A DNA stretch of 64,000 nt, taken from assembly GCA_041390625.1 (NCBI GenBank), contig JAWKPM010000011.1, forward strand, positions 1-64,000, read 5' to 3'. Both the position numbers and the translations under genes were made by a program. This DNA is from RBC038 sp041390625 (GTDB taxonomy: Bacteria > Chloroflexota > Dehalococcoidia > UBA2979). Below, in pieces: positions 18,518-27,652 of this stretch. Each line of letters begins with the position of its first letter. Position 1 is the first letter of the stretch. The notes beneath the pieces were generated by a model. The model did not search any database, was not told the DNA's origin, and worked only from the letters and a program-made list of their open reading frames with translations.

Positions 18518-18733
18518 CTAGCCGGCGATCGCGCCGACAGCCTCGAGCTGCGACTTCGCCTCGTCGATCGACTTCATGAGCACCCGCTCGTCGATGGAGT
18601 CGAAGCCGTCGATCACGTCGTCGGAGACGTCGTTGGCGTAGCAGATGTCGAGGAAGTCGGACCGGCGGGCCTCGGGCGTGATCGCGAAGACGTGCTCCAC
18701 GATCGGCTGGAAGTCACTCCACGGTGCGGGCAT
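18518..18733 (-). CDS. small acidic hypothetical protein
   Basis: 71 residues from the ATG at 18731-18733, preceded by GAAGGGG. Sequence features: VEHVFAITPEARRSDFLDICYANDVSDDVIDGFDSIDE, acidic and helical, with one cysteine. No family recognised. It lies 13 bases upstream of the 17701-18504 gene on the same strand and may be its operon partner. Confidence 0.55.
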   Translation of the reverse strand: MPAPWSDFQPIVEHVFAITPEARRSDFLDICYANDVSDDVIDGFDSIDERVLMKSIDEAKSQLEAVGAIAG

Positions 18734-18857
18734 GTGCTGGGCCACCCCTTCGGCAATAAGGTGTCGAGTCGTCTGTCTGGGAATCGAGCGCCAACGTACC
18801 AGCGCCGGGGGTTCCGAACCAGCGCGCACCCGCGGCACGCTGTGGCATCGAGGCCGC

Positions 18858-19124
18858 TCAGCCCTCGGTGCCGGTCCGCTCCGCGATGATCTGCTGGATG
18901 TGCGTGACCCGCTCCGGCAGCTCCTCGGGCGTCTCTTCCGCCTCGATGGCGTGACGGAGGCCCTCGATGAGAGCGACCGCGCCCCCGTAGGCGATGAACC
19001 ACTCGAGGCCCTGGAGCACGCCGAGCAGCCGCCGGTGGCGGCTCTCCCGGTGTCGCATCAGCCCCCAGGCAATGCCGGCGACCAGCGCCACGAGGGCGAA
19101 CTGTAGCTGCTGCCTGCTGCTCAC
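18858..19124 (-). CDS. small membrane protein, unknown function
   Basis: 88 residues from a GTG with AAAGG about eight bases upstream; an ATG at 19155-19157 would give 99 residues. It has one clear hydrophobic helix (QFALVALVAGIAWGLM), a His/Arg-rich loop, a second amphipathic segment (GLEWFIAYGGAVALIEGL) and an acidic tail (EAEETPEELPERVTHIQQII). Function is unknown. Confidence 0.5.
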   Translation of the reverse strand: MSSRQQLQFALVALVAGIAWGLMRHRESRHRRLLGVLQGLEWFIAYGGAVALIEGLRHAIEAEETPEELPERVTHIQQIIAERTGTEG

Positions 19125-19238
19125 ACGCCGCCTTTCGAGGTGTGTTGCGTCCTTCATGCTACGGGGGCCGTCTCCCGCGCGCCACGGTCGCGCCGCCCGG
19201 CGGGCTCGACCCGCCGAGGCACCGCTACACTCGCCGCC

Positions 19239-22200
19239 ATGGGTGAGCTCTTCGCCGCGTGGCGCTTCGTCCCGGCTCGAATGCGTGCCGGATGGCGGCT
19301 GCTCCTCGTGACGGCCGCCGGCGTCGTCTCCGCCGCCGCGCTCCTCGCCGCGACGCCCATCTACGCCGGCGCGATGGCGAACCTCGGGCTCCAGTTCCGC
19401 CTTGGCAATGCCCTCGCCGAGAGCCGACTCAACTGGGTCGCAGTCGGCGACCTCCGATTCGATGCACCCGACGTCGAGCGTCGTCGTGCCATCGACGCGG
19501 TCTTCGACGCCCGTCTCGGCTGGCTCGGTGACGAGGTCCTCGTCGCGGAGCGGACGAACCGCCTCACCCTCGACGTCAAGCCCACCGAGGAGCGCGCGTT
19601 GCCGAGCGATCCCACCGACGAGGGGCCGGACTGGGCCGCCTTCATCTACTCCCTGTCACCCCTCGAGGACCTCACTCGCCTCACCGAGGGCCGCTACCCC
19701 TCCAATGACCCGACCGCTCCCGAGGCGGTGCTGCTCGACGGATTCCAACCGAGCGTCTCGCTCAATCAGCGTCTCGAGCTGAACCTCGGCGGGTTCGACG
19801 ACTGCCTCCGCCGCCCGTCGTCCGAGGACGAGGAAGAGCGAGCCGACGAGGTCCTGTGCGAACCGACAACCCGCCTGAGCCAGACGGCGACCGTCACGGT
19901 CGTCGGCTTCGTCGAGCCGCGCGATCCCGAGGACCCTCGATGGGAGATGTACGCCGGCAGCCTCGAGGTTCCTGCCGAGCCGGCCTTCGTATCGCTAGAC
20001 GGCCTCTCGAGCGACGAGCGCCGCCGCGCCCTCGACGGCGAAGGCTCGATGCCGCTGCTCACGACGCCATCGAACCTCGAGACGGCGTTCGCGGCCGCGA
20101 TGCCGCTGACGCCCTTCATTCACCGCACCGGGATCGTCGTCGATCTCGCAAACGTCGAGACCGACCAGGTCGAGCGCGCCATCGATGCAGGTGATGCCCT
20201 CCAGACCGACATCACCGACCGCCTCGATACGGCGGCGCTCATCTCCTTGCCGGCGATCCGCGAGCTCGATCGCTTCCGCAATAGCCTCTCGTTTAACCAG
20301 GTGCCGCTCTTCCTCGTGCTGCTGCAGGTCGCCGGCATCGTCATCTACTACGTCGTCATCGTCTCCTCGACGCTCATCGACGAGCAGGCCGAGGAGGTGG
20401 GCGTCTTTCGAAGCCGAGGCGCCAGCGCCGTCCAGCTCACCGGCCTCTACCTCATCGAGGCGCTGGTGATTGCCGTGCCCGCGGCCATCGCTGGGCCCTG
20501 GCTGGCCGGTCGTGCCATCGCGCTCCTCGGACTGACGCCGACCTTTCGCTCGATGACCGACGGGGCGATGCTCCCCGCCGAGGTCACGCCACCCGCCATC
20601 CTCCTCGCGGTGGCCGGCGCCCTGCTCGGCGTGATCGCGATGCTCCTGCCTGCGATCGCCTCCACGAGGCGTGACATCGTCGATGTAAAGGCGGTGCAGG
20701 CGCGGCCTCCGGGTCGAAGCCTCGTGCAGCGCTACTTCCTCGACGTCGCGGCGGTGCTCCTCGCCGGACTCCTCCTCTGGCAGCTCGACCGTCGAGGCTC
20801 GGTGTTCGATCCCGATGCGGTCGGCGGCTGGGCGGGCGATCCGCTCTTACTCGCGACACCCTTCGTCGTGACGCTCGCCGCCGCCGCGATCGTCCTGAGG
20901 CTCTACCCGCCGCTCCTACGCTGGACGGTGAACGCCCTCCTGCTCGCCCCGAGCACCGCCGTCGCGATGGGACTGCGACGTGCCGCCCGCTCGCCGGCGG
21001 CCTACGCCCGGCTCATGCTCCTCCTCGTGATGGCCATTGCCGTGGGCACCTTCGCCGCGTCGTACGCACCGACGGTCGATCGCTCAAACGAGGACCGGCT
21101 GCGCTACGAGACCGGTGCCGACTTCCGCTCCGGCATCGTCACGCGCTCCGACATCGACCCCGAGGCGGGCGTCGAGGCCATTCGCAACCTGGAGGGCGTG
21201 TCCGACGCGGCGCTCGCCACGCGCATCGGCGTGCAGACGCTCGGCGGCGACGCGTTCCCGCTGCTTGGCCTCGACGCCGATCGCGTCGCGTCGCTGCTCT
21301 GGTTTCGCGACGACTTCGCGGCCGAGGCGCCGTCGACGCTCCTCAACCGCCTCACGAGTGCCGTCGACCCCGCGGGCGGCGTCGTTCTCCCCGAGGATGC
21401 GGTAGCGGTATCGATGGAGGTCTTCACCGAGACCGGACGCTCGCGCAGCCTCGTCTGGGGGCGCTTCCGAGACGCGAACGGCAAGTTCTACAACTCACGA
21501 TTCGGCCGCGCCGACTTCGAGGGCTGGGCGACCATGCAGGCGCTCGTGCCCGACGGCGCAGCATTGCCACTCGCCTTCACTGGCATCCTCATCACCGATG
21601 AGCGCGCGGCGGGCATCCGCCAAGAGGGTGATCTCTACTTCGACGACGTCGAGGCGCTGCTTCCGGGCGACCGACGGCTGTTGCTCGATGACTTCGAGGG
21701 GCGCCTCGGCTGGTCGATGTTCGGCCTGCTGCGCGCCGACGAAGATCTAGGCCTCTCGCAGGACCACGCCCGTTCAGGCACGCAGGCGCTGCACTGGGAC
21801 TGGCGCTCCGGCATCACCGAGGGCGATCGCCTGCTCGCCATCAACCCCGGCAACGTCCCCCTCGCCGCGATCGTCTCTCGAGGCATCGCCGACCGCCTTG
21901 GCGCTGAGCCCGGCGTCGTGCTGCCCATCCATATCGAGAACCGCGTGATCCCACTCGCGATCCGAGGCGTCGCGGACTACTTCCCGACGATGAATCCCGA
22001 CACCGGCTTCGTCATCGTGAACCGCGCCGATCTCGAGGCCGTGACCCGCCTCGTCGATGTCCCCGCCGGGAGCGTGCCCGGCGAGCTCTGGGTCGATTTC
22101 GATACGTCCGAAGCGGATCGAGACGCGCTCGTTGCCCTCCTCGAGGGTCCCGAGTCGCCGCTGCCGCTGACGGGCCGCCCTCTCGACCTCGATGCACGTC

Positions 22201-22658
22201 TCCAGGTCGTGCGCTCCGACCCCACGCTCCGAGCCTCGGGCAGCGGCATCCTCGTGGCAGCGTTCACTGCCGTGCTGCTGCTGGCCGCACTCGGCTTCAT
22301 CGTGACGCTGGTGCTGGGCGCAAACAGTCGCACCGTCGAGTTCGCCGTCCTCCGCGCCGTCGGCTCATCGAGGCTGCAGATCCTCCGCGCCATGCTCCTC
22401 GAGTGGGGCATCGTGCTGCTCGTGGGTCTCGTCGTCGGTGTGGTGCTCGGGCGCCAGATCGCCGGTGTCATGCTCTCGTTCCTGAACGTCACCGAGGACG
22501 GCACGCGCGTGCTGCCGCCGTTCATCGTGCTCACGGACTGGCGCGTCCTCGGGGCCGGGATGGCGGCCCTGGTGCTGCTGGTGCTCGGCGCGCTCGGCCT
22601 CGCTTGGATGGCCGCCGTTCGGCGCGCCGACGCCGCTCAACTCCGCATTACCCGCTAG
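19239..22658 (+). CDS. large FtsX-family ABC transporter permease
   Basis: A 1139-residue membrane protein with two FtsX-like permease units. There is an N-terminal helix (LLLVTAAGVVSAAALLAATPIYAG), a long extracytoplasmic region, and a first three-helix FtsX block with the characteristic EEVGVFRSRGASAVQLTGLYLIEA. A second extracytoplasmic region and a C-terminal FtsX block with FAVLRAVGSSRLQILRAMLLEWG follow. Such proteins use a cytoplasmic ATPase for mechanotransmission or lipid/lipoprotein handling. No ATPase gene adjoins it, so it is an orphan here. Its stop overlaps the convergent gene at 22655. Confidence 0.82.
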   Translation: MGELFAAWRFVPARMRAGWRLLLVTAAGVVSAAALLAATPIYAGAMANLGLQFRLGNALAESRLNWVAVGDLRFDAPDVERRRAIDAVFDARLGWLGDEVLVAERTNRLTLDVKPTEERALPSDPTDEGPDWAAFIYSLSPLEDLTRLTEGRYPSNDPTAPEAVLLDGFQPSVSLNQRLELNLGGFDDCLRRPSSEDEEERADEVLCEPTTRLSQTATVTVVGFVEPRDPEDPRWEMYAGSLEVPAEPAFVSLDGLSSDERRRALDGEGSMPLLTTPSNLETAFAAAMPLTPFIHRTGIVVDLANVETDQVERAIDAGDALQTDITDRLDTAALISLPAIRELDRFRNSLSFNQVPLFLVLLQVAGIVIYYVVIVSSTLIDEQAEEVGVFRSRGASAVQLTGLYLIEALVIAVPAAIAGPWLAGRAIALLGLTPTFRSMTDGAMLPAEVTPPAILLAVAGALLGVIAMLLPAIASTRRDIVDVKAVQARPPGRSLVQRYFLDVAAVLLAGLLLWQLDRRGSVFDPDAVGGWAGDPLLLATPFVVTLAAAAIVLRLYPPLLRWTVNALLLAPSTAVAMGLRRAARSPAAYARLMLLLVMAIAVGTFAASYAPTVDRSNEDRLRYETGADFRSGIVTRSDIDPEAGVEAIRNLEGVSDAALATRIGVQTLGGDAFPLLGLDADRVASLLWFRDDFAAEAPSTLLNRLTSAVDPAGGVVLPEDAVAVSMEVFTETGRSRSLVWGRFRDANGKFYNSRFGRADFEGWATMQALVPDGAALPLAFTGILITDERAAGIRQEGDLYFDDVEALLPGDRRLLLDDFEGRLGWSMFGLLRADEDLGLSQDHARSGTQALHWDWRSGITEGDRLLAINPGNVPLAAIVSRGIADRLGAEPGVVLPIHIENRVIPLAIRGVADYFPTMNPDTGFVIVNRADLEAVTRLVDVPAGSVPGELWVDFDTSEADRDALVALLEGPESPLPLTGRPLDLDARLQVVRSDPTLRASGSGILVAAFTAVLLLAALGFIVTLVLGANSRTVEFAVLRAVGSSRLQILRAMLLEWGIVLLVGLVVGVVLGRQIAGVMLSFLNVTEDGTRVLPPFIVLTDWRVLGAGMAALVLLVLGALGLAWMAAVRRADAAQLRITR

Positions 22659-23149
22659 GGCGCGCTCGAGGCTGGAGTGGCCGCCCCCTCCGTCTCAGCA
22701 GCGACGCGTCCGGCACCGACCCCGCCACCGGCGACGCGCAGCAGCGCGGCCGGCACACCGTCGACCGTGCGCAACAGCACGGTGTCGCCGGGCTCGAGGG
22801 GAGTTGAGGCCGCCACGATGCGGAAGAGCAGCACGTCGCTCGAGTAGCTGACCCGCAGTGACGCCGCTTCATCCGCGAACGTCACCGACCGATCATCCGC
22901 AGCTTCGACGAGGCCCGACCGCAGCACGTCCCCATCAAAGGCGGGTGGCCCACCAAAGCCGGTGAATCCGCCGGCCGAACGCACCGCGTACGAGGGTGTG
23001 TCTTCGAGGAGCAGGGGGTCGCGGAACGTCAGCTCGCGTACCTCGGGCTCGGAAGCGCGCTCACCGAGTCGCATGCCCAGCCAGCCGCCGCCCACGAGCG
23101 CCAGCATGACCGCCAACCCGAGCAACGAGGCGCGCACGGACCCGCTCAC
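22655..23149 (-). CDS. exported or membrane-anchored hypothetical protein
   Basis: 164 residues. One N-terminal hydrophobic anchor (LLGLAVMLALVGGGWLGMRLG) is followed by an extracytoplasmic beta-rich region (RDPLLLEDTPSYAVRSAGGF, PLEPGDTVLLRTVDGVPAALL) and a Gly/Ala-rich tail. The family is not recognised. The ATG overlaps the stop of the upstream gene (ATGA), so the two are coupled; both are anchored and may act together. Confidence 0.6.
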   Translation of the reverse strand: MSGSVRASLLGLAVMLALVGGGWLGMRLGERASEPEVRELTFRDPLLLEDTPSYAVRSAGGFTGFGGPPAFDGDVLRSGLVEAADDRSVTFADEAASLRVSYSSDVLLFRIVAASTPLEPGDTVLLRTVDGVPAALLRVAGGGVGAGRVAAETEGAATPASSAP

Positions 23150-23520
23150 GGCGCCGCCTCGACAATCACCACCCCTGACAGGACATAACCAGAATCGGTG
23201 CGCGTGCCACCGAGATTCGCCGGAACGCCCGAGACGGGGAGAGTGCCATCGAGGGGCTCGAGCTCTTCGATGATCACGCCATCGAGATCGACGCTGCTCG
23301 TCCCCAGGACCGTCGTGACCTCGACAGTCCCGTCATCGATGCCGTCGATCGTGGCGGGGAGGACCTGCTCGGACGGGGGCGGGTTGCTGGTGTCGAGCCG
23401 CACCTCGATGCGCTCGGGGGCGGGCTCATGCGAGTAGACGTAACCAGCACCGAGGGCCGCGCCGAAGGCGCCCACGACGAGGATCGCCGCCACAAGGACC
23501 GAGGCGGCATTCGAGCGCAT
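23146..23520 (-). CDS. exported hypothetical protein
   Basis: 124 residues with an N-terminal hydrophobic anchor (VLVAAILVVGAFGAALGAGYVY) and an extracytoplasmic domain containing TIDGIDDGTVEVTTVLGTSSVDLDG, which reads like a small OB or beta-barrel repeat as in some DUF5666-type domains; that comparison is tentative. It is the first gene of a two-gene unit with 22655-23149. Confidence 0.55.
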   Translation of the reverse strand: MRSNAASVLVAAILVVGAFGAALGAGYVYSHEPAPERIEVRLDTSNPPPSEQVLPATIDGIDDGTVEVTTVLGTSSVDLDGVIIEELEPLDGTLPVSGVPANLGGTRTDSGYVLSGVVIVEAAP

Positions 23521-23531
23521 ACCGAAGGGGC

Positions 23532-24077
23532 TCAGTCGCCCAGCGCGGTGTCGTAGCCGAGCGCGCGGATCTCCTCGACGTACTCAGCCCGCCAGCCGGG
23601 GTGGGGGATGCGGCGGCTCCGCTCGCGGAACTCCTGGTGGTACCGCAGGTACTCTTCCTCCAGGCGCGCCCGCCACTCCGTCTCCTCGGCGAATGTGTCG
23701 GGATCGACCTCGTCCAGCTCGCTGTCGAGGTCCTCCTCCTGCAGGTCGAAGTCGTCACGCCAGTACTCTGCGAGGTAGTCGAGCGACTCCTCGAGGTCGC
23801 GCCGGCAGTCGAGCAGGTACGCCTCGAGCAGGGCGTTCGAATCCACGGGCTCGCCGCGCAGCCGCTCTTGGCGCGCGCACTCGGTGCAGAGGGTGATGAG
23901 CTTGCGAGCGTCGCACTCGTCCCCACGAGGACAGTTGCGATGTCGAGGGGCGTACGCGTTCAGCGCCGCCTTGCGCGAGTAGCCCGCGACGAGCTCATCG
24001 AAGTCCTCGTGGCATCGAGGGCACGTGAGGTGGTCGGCGAAGATCCGGTTGATCGCCTGTTCCCAGTTGATCTGCAT
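23532..24077 (-). CDS. zinc-ribbon hypothetical protein
   Basis: A 181-residue acidic protein. The N-terminal 70 residues hold a likely zinc site: CPRCHEDF, then NCPRGDEC and LCTECARQ. The remainder is a charged, probably coiled helical region (DLEESLDYLAEYWRDDFDLQEEDLDSELDEVD). The ATG at 24075-24077 (MQINWEQ) has GGAG seven bases upstream and is preferred to a GTG 15 bases earlier. The start resembles zinc-finger anti-sigma-like proteins, but there is no membrane segment. Role unknown. Confidence 0.6.
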   Translation of the reverse strand: MQINWEQAINRIFADHLTCPRCHEDFDELVAGYSRKAALNAYAPRHRNCPRGDECDARKLITLCTECARQERLRGEPVDSNALLEAYLLDCRRDLEESLDYLAEYWRDDFDLQEEDLDSELDEVDPDTFAEETEWRARLEEEYLRYHQEFRERSRRIPHPGWRAEYVEEIRALGYDTALGD

Positions 24078-24195
24078 CTCCGAGCTCCACACGCCGCTGA
24101 GCGATCGACATTGATCGTAGGGGGTCGAGCGAGCGTGTCAATTTGCGGTCAGTCCCACGCCGACGCTGACGAAACGCCTGAATCCGGCCGGGCGA

Positions 24196-24684
24196 CTACC
24201 CGAGATCGCGCTCGTAGCCACCGGACTGGCCCGGCATCTCCTCGACGTCGACCGCGAGGCGCTCGATGGTCGAATGTCCGCTCGAGGCGAGCGCCCCCGC
24301 GACGCGTTCCGCGATCCACTCCGCCAGCAGCTCCGCCGTCGTGTTCTCGATCGGCAGCGCGACCACGTCCGAGGCCGGGAAGAGGTAGCGTCGATCCCCG
24401 AAGCCGATCTCCCAGCCCCCGTCGACCTCGCCAATCTCGAGGATCGTCGAGTTCCGCTGCAGCAAGAATCGATGGTCGAGCGCCTCGCACGCCTCCCGCA
24501 CGAGCCGCTTCAGCACCGAGAAGTCGATGACCCAGCGATCCGACGTCAGGGCGCCCTCGACGCGACAGCGCACGATGTAGTTGTGCCCGTGCAGCGGCTC
24601 GAGCTCGTCACCGAGCGTCGCCATGTGCGAGGCCGCGAACCGCAGCCGTACGCCCTCGACGGTCACGTGTCGCCGAACGCTCAT
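24196..24684 (-). CDS. 6-pyruvoyl-tetrahydropterin synthase / QueD-like protein
   Basis: A 162-residue T-fold protein acting on 7,8-dihydroneopterin triphosphate. Depending on the subgroup, the product is carboxy-tetrahydropterin (QueD, queuosine pathway) or pyruvoyl-tetrahydropterin. Zinc ligands are His in FAASHMAT and the pair in PLHGHNY; LDHRFLLQ carries the downstream catalytic block. The usual catalytic Cys before the HGH motif is not obvious here, so QueD identity is not secure. The ATG at 24682 has GGAGG five bases upstream. No other queuosine genes are adjacent. Confidence 0.78.
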   Translation of the reverse strand: MSVRRHVTVEGVRLRFAASHMATLGDELEPLHGHNYIVRCRVEGALTSDRWVIDFSVLKRLVREACEALDHRFLLQRNSTILEIGEVDGGWEIGFGDRRYLFPASDVVALPIENTTAELLAEWIAERVAGALASSGHSTIERLAVDVEEMPGQSGGYERDLG

Positions 24685-24780
24685 CGAGGCCTCCGCCGCC
24701 TGCCACCCATCGAGGCTCCGAACGAGCAACGAGGGCAGCTCGCGCCGCCCTCGTCATTTTCGGTCCGGTGCCCCGAGGAG

Positions 24781-25653
24781 CTAGATCTCGAACCCTGCCA
24801 GCATCGCCGCGACGTCGCGCTGCGAGGCCTTGTGTGCTTCCTTGGCCTTCGCCAGGCGGTCCTGCATCGGCACGCTGTCCGGCTGGCGGTACAGCACGCC
24901 CAGGGGGATACGACCGCTGTGCGCGTGCGCCAGCGCCTGGTTGATGTCCGTCGGGTCGTGGTCCTCGGGCAGGTCGTACGCCGCCGGCTCCAGGCCGATC
25001 GACGGGTTGCCCTTGAGCGCCTCGTACGTGTCGTTGTACGTCGTGCACGGCGACTGCACGTGCACGATGGCGAAGCCCGGGAACTCCATCGCGGTGGTGA
25101 TGTGCTGCGCGAGCTCGCGAGGTCGCGACGACATCGCGGAGATCACGAGTTGCACGCCCATCGCGAGGTACATCTCGAGCGGGTTCGTGCGGTCGTCGAG
25201 CTTGCCGTACGGCGTCGTCGGTGTGACCACCTCGAGGTTCGTCGTTGGCGACGCCTGGCCCTTGGTGAGCCCGTAGACGCCGTTGTCCATCACGACCGCG
25301 GCGATGTCGAGGTTGCGCTTCGCCTGCGGGCCAATGTGCTCCGCGCCGATGCTGAGGAAGTCGCCGTCGCCGGCCACGACGAGGACGTTCACGTCCGGCC
25401 GACCGGACTTCAGCCCCCACGCGATCGGCAGCGTGCGGCCATGGATGCCGTGGATGCCGAAGGGCTGCGGCCCCTCCTGCAGATGCACGAGGTTGCCGGA
25501 GCAGCCGATGCCGGCCACAACCGCCGTCTCCTCGATCGGCTTGCCGAGGCGCGTGACCCGGTCCGCCAGCGCAAGCTCAACCGCTCGCACCACGCCGAAG
25601 TCACCGCAACCCGGGCACCACTTGAAGTCGTACTCAGGGTTTCGCTTGGTCAT
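24781..25653 (-). CDS. korB: 2-oxoacid:ferredoxin oxidoreductase, beta subunit
   Basis: The thiamine-diphosphate-binding subunit of an oxidoreductase that decarboxylates 2-oxoglutarate (or another 2-oxoacid) to the acyl-CoA with ferredoxin as acceptor. 290 residues. Cluster cysteines are in WCPGCGDFG and GIGCSGN; the ThDP/Mg motif is VVAGDGDFLSIGAEH with VMDNGVYGLTKGQ. Its start overlaps the stop of the alpha-subunit gene by four bases. The KorB-like two-subunit arrangement suggests the 2-oxoglutarate enzyme, but pyruvate specificity cannot be ruled out from sequence alone. Confidence 0.88.
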   Translation of the reverse strand: MTKRNPEYDFKWCPGCGDFGVVRAVELALADRVTRLGKPIEETAVVAGIGCSGNLVHLQEGPQPFGIHGIHGRTLPIAWGLKSGRPDVNVLVVAGDGDFLSIGAEHIGPQAKRNLDIAAVVMDNGVYGLTKGQASPTTNLEVVTPTTPYGKLDDRTNPLEMYLAMGVQLVISAMSSRPRELAQHITTAMEFPGFAIVHVQSPCTTYNDTYEALKGNPSIGLEPAAYDLPEDHDPTDINQALAHAHSGRIPLGVLYRQPDSVPMQDRLAKAKEAHKASQRDVAAMLAGFEI

Positions 25654-27371
25654 ACGGCGGCCAACTTTCCGCTGTGCTCGCGCACCGCCTCGCGGATGCG
25701 GGCCGCGAGCTCATTCACCTTGAAGGGAAGTCCAGTGTATTGCGTGAGCGACTCGGCGCGGACGCGCTTGCCTCGCAAAACCATCGAGAGCTGCCCGAGG
25801 TAGTTCAGCTCGGGCACCAGCACGAGGTCCTTCGAGAGCAGCTCCTCGAGGAGTGCCTCCGGCAACGGGTTCAGGAACATCGTGTAGTACCAGCCGACGT
25901 CCACGCCCTCGGCGCGCAACTGACGGTAGGCCGCCAGCGCGGAGCCCTTCGAGCCGCCCCACGGCATCATCGCAATCGAGGCGCTCGTGTTGTCTGACTC
26001 GTACGTGCCGTCATTCAGCAGGCCGAGCTTGCTGAAGCGGCGGTGCGTCTTCTCGACGTGAACGTCCGGCGAGTGCGTCGTGTCGCCCTGGTCGTCGTGC
26101 TCCGAGGCGTTGGCGACGTAAGCGCCCGGGCCGCCCGGCACCGGGAACGGCGTGATCGAGTCGCCCTTGTAGCGCTCGTTGCCGTGCTCGCCCTTCGAGA
26201 CCACGCGGCCCTCGGCCACCACCTTGCTCACGTCGGGCTTCACGATGTCCTGCGTGCGCTCGGCGAGCATCATCTCGGACAGCAGCAGCACCGGGCCCTG
26301 GTAACGCTCGGCCCAGTTGAGAGCCTTCGCGCCTGCCCAGAAGCACTCCTCGATCGTGCCCGGCGCGATCACCGGCACGCTCATGTCGCCGTGGCCCGGG
26401 TTCATCGCCGTGAGCAGGTCGGACTGCTCGGTCTTCGTCGGGAGGCCCGTCGCCGGGCCGCCGCGCTGGACATCGAGGACGACGAGGGGAATCTCCGCCA
26501 TCCACGCCAGACCGAGGCCCTCGCCCATGAGGCTCACGCCCGGGCCGGCCGTCGAGGTCATCGTCTTCTTGCCGCCGAAGCTCGAGCCCACGAGGGCGTT
26601 GATCGCCTCGATCTCCGAGCTGGCCTGACCGACGTACTTGTCGGGCCCGGTGAGGTTCTGCTCCATGAAGACGAGCGTCGTCGTCGCCGGCGAGATCGGG
26701 TAGCCGATGAACGTGTCGAGGCCCGCGGCGATCGCCCCCATCGCCAGCGACTGGAAGCCGCTGATGAGAACGCGCTGCTCCTTCGACTCCGGCGGCGCAT
26801 CGAGGCCTTCGACGGCGAAGCCGCTGGCCGCGGCCGCCTCGTACCCGAGGCCGAGCGCCTCGTGGTTTGCCTTGATGATCACCTCGTCGTTGGCGCGGCC
26901 TCGGTTGAAGCGCTCCGAGACGAAGTCCTTGAAGTACTCCTGCGGGATCGAGGCCAGGCCACCGAGCACGCCCACGAGCACCATGCTGGCCGTGATGGGA
27001 CTGCCCGTCGACCGTGCAAGCTCGTCCACTTTCACGGGGAGCGCCCGGCCGGCGAACTCGCCAGGCTCGAGCTCGAACTCCTCCGAGTTGTAGAGCAGCA
27101 CGCCGCCCTCAGAGAGCTCCTCGACGTGGTGCTCGAACGCGTAGCGGTTCATCGCGACGAGGACGTCGAGCGAGTCACCGGACGCGAGCACTTCCTCCGT
27201 CGAGATCCGAGCCTGCGCCCAGACGGGGCCGCCCTTGATCTGCGAGGGATACGTCGCGAACGTCTGTACGTGGTATCCGACGCGAGCCGCCGCCTGCGCG
27301 AGGCTGTCGGCGGACGTGACGAAGCCACCGCCGCCCTCACCGGCGAAGCGGACAATCAGATTCTTCCCCAT
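25650..27371 (-). CDS. korA: 2-oxoacid:ferredoxin oxidoreductase, fused gamma-alpha subunit
   Basis: A 573-residue protein fusing the gamma domain (residues about 1-190; FAGEGGGGFVTSADSLA, YPSQIKGGPVWAQARIS) to the alpha domain (from about 205; GNSAxAxG-like LISGFQSLAMGAIAAG, YPISPATTTLVFMEQ, TSTAGPGVSLMGEGLGLA, RGGPATGLPTKTEQSDL). The fusion is the KorA form found in aerobic and anaerobic bacteria. It is co-transcribed with korB. The 281-base divergent region upstream carries repeats that may be operators. Likely role: low-potential electron supply or oxidative/reductive TCA flux. Confidence 0.9.
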   Translation of the reverse strand: MGKNLIVRFAGEGGGGFVTSADSLAQAAARVGYHVQTFATYPSQIKGGPVWAQARISTEEVLASGDSLDVLVAMNRYAFEHHVEELSEGGVLLYNSEEFELEPGEFAGRALPVKVDELARSTGSPITASMVLVGVLGGLASIPQEYFKDFVSERFNRGRANDEVIIKANHEALGLGYEAAAASGFAVEGLDAPPESKEQRVLISGFQSLAMGAIAAGLDTFIGYPISPATTTLVFMEQNLTGPDKYVGQASSEIEAINALVGSSFGGKKTMTSTAGPGVSLMGEGLGLAWMAEIPLVVLDVQRGGPATGLPTKTEQSDLLTAMNPGHGDMSVPVIAPGTIEECFWAGAKALNWAERYQGPVLLLSEMMLAERTQDIVKPDVSKVVAEGRVVSKGEHGNERYKGDSITPFPVPGGPGAYVANASEHDDQGDTTHSPDVHVEKTHRRFSKLGLLNDGTYESDNTSASIAMMPWGGSKGSALAAYRQLRAEGVDVGWYYTMFLNPLPEALLEELLSKDLVLVPELNYLGQLSMVLRGKRVRAESLTQYTGLPFKVNELAARIREAVREHSGKLAAV

Positions 27372-27465
27372 CGGCCAGGCCTTTGCTTGCAGTCCCCGGG
27401 TTTGGAACAGACTTCAGGCTGCGGCGTCCGCTCGCCTGCGTCACTTCAGAATGAGGCCATGCAGC

Positions 27466-27494
27466 ATTCAACGCATGCGGGATTCCACGCATGC
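27466..27494. promoter_or_regulatory. tandem 13-bp repeats in the korA / AsnC-like divergent region
   Basis: ATTCAACGCATGC (27466-27478) and ATTCCACGCATGC (27482-27494) match at 12 of 13 positions and are spaced 16 bases apart. Each contains the palindrome GCATGC. Placed about 95-125 bases before the korA start, they look like a two-site operator. Confidence 0.4.
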
Positions 27495-27568
27495 CACGTC
27501 GCTGCGAGGCATCTCAGTATCGGCCGGGTCCGGGCGTACGCTCAATGCGCCTCGCCTGAACCACGTCT

Positions 27569-27588
27569 CGCGGTATCATATCACCGCG
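27569..27588. promoter_or_regulatory. inverted repeat before the AsnC-like gene
   Basis: CGCGGT and ACCGCG form perfect 6-base arms around ATCATATC, 65-84 bases before the AsnC-like ATG. The AT-rich centre could overlap a -10 element (TATCAT). It may be an operator or a small hairpin. Confidence 0.35.
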
Positions 27589-27652
27589 ATAACGGATGAC
27601 AGCAAACCTGCGGCTCGGCGCGGGACGGCGTCAGCGACCTCGATGGAGCGGC

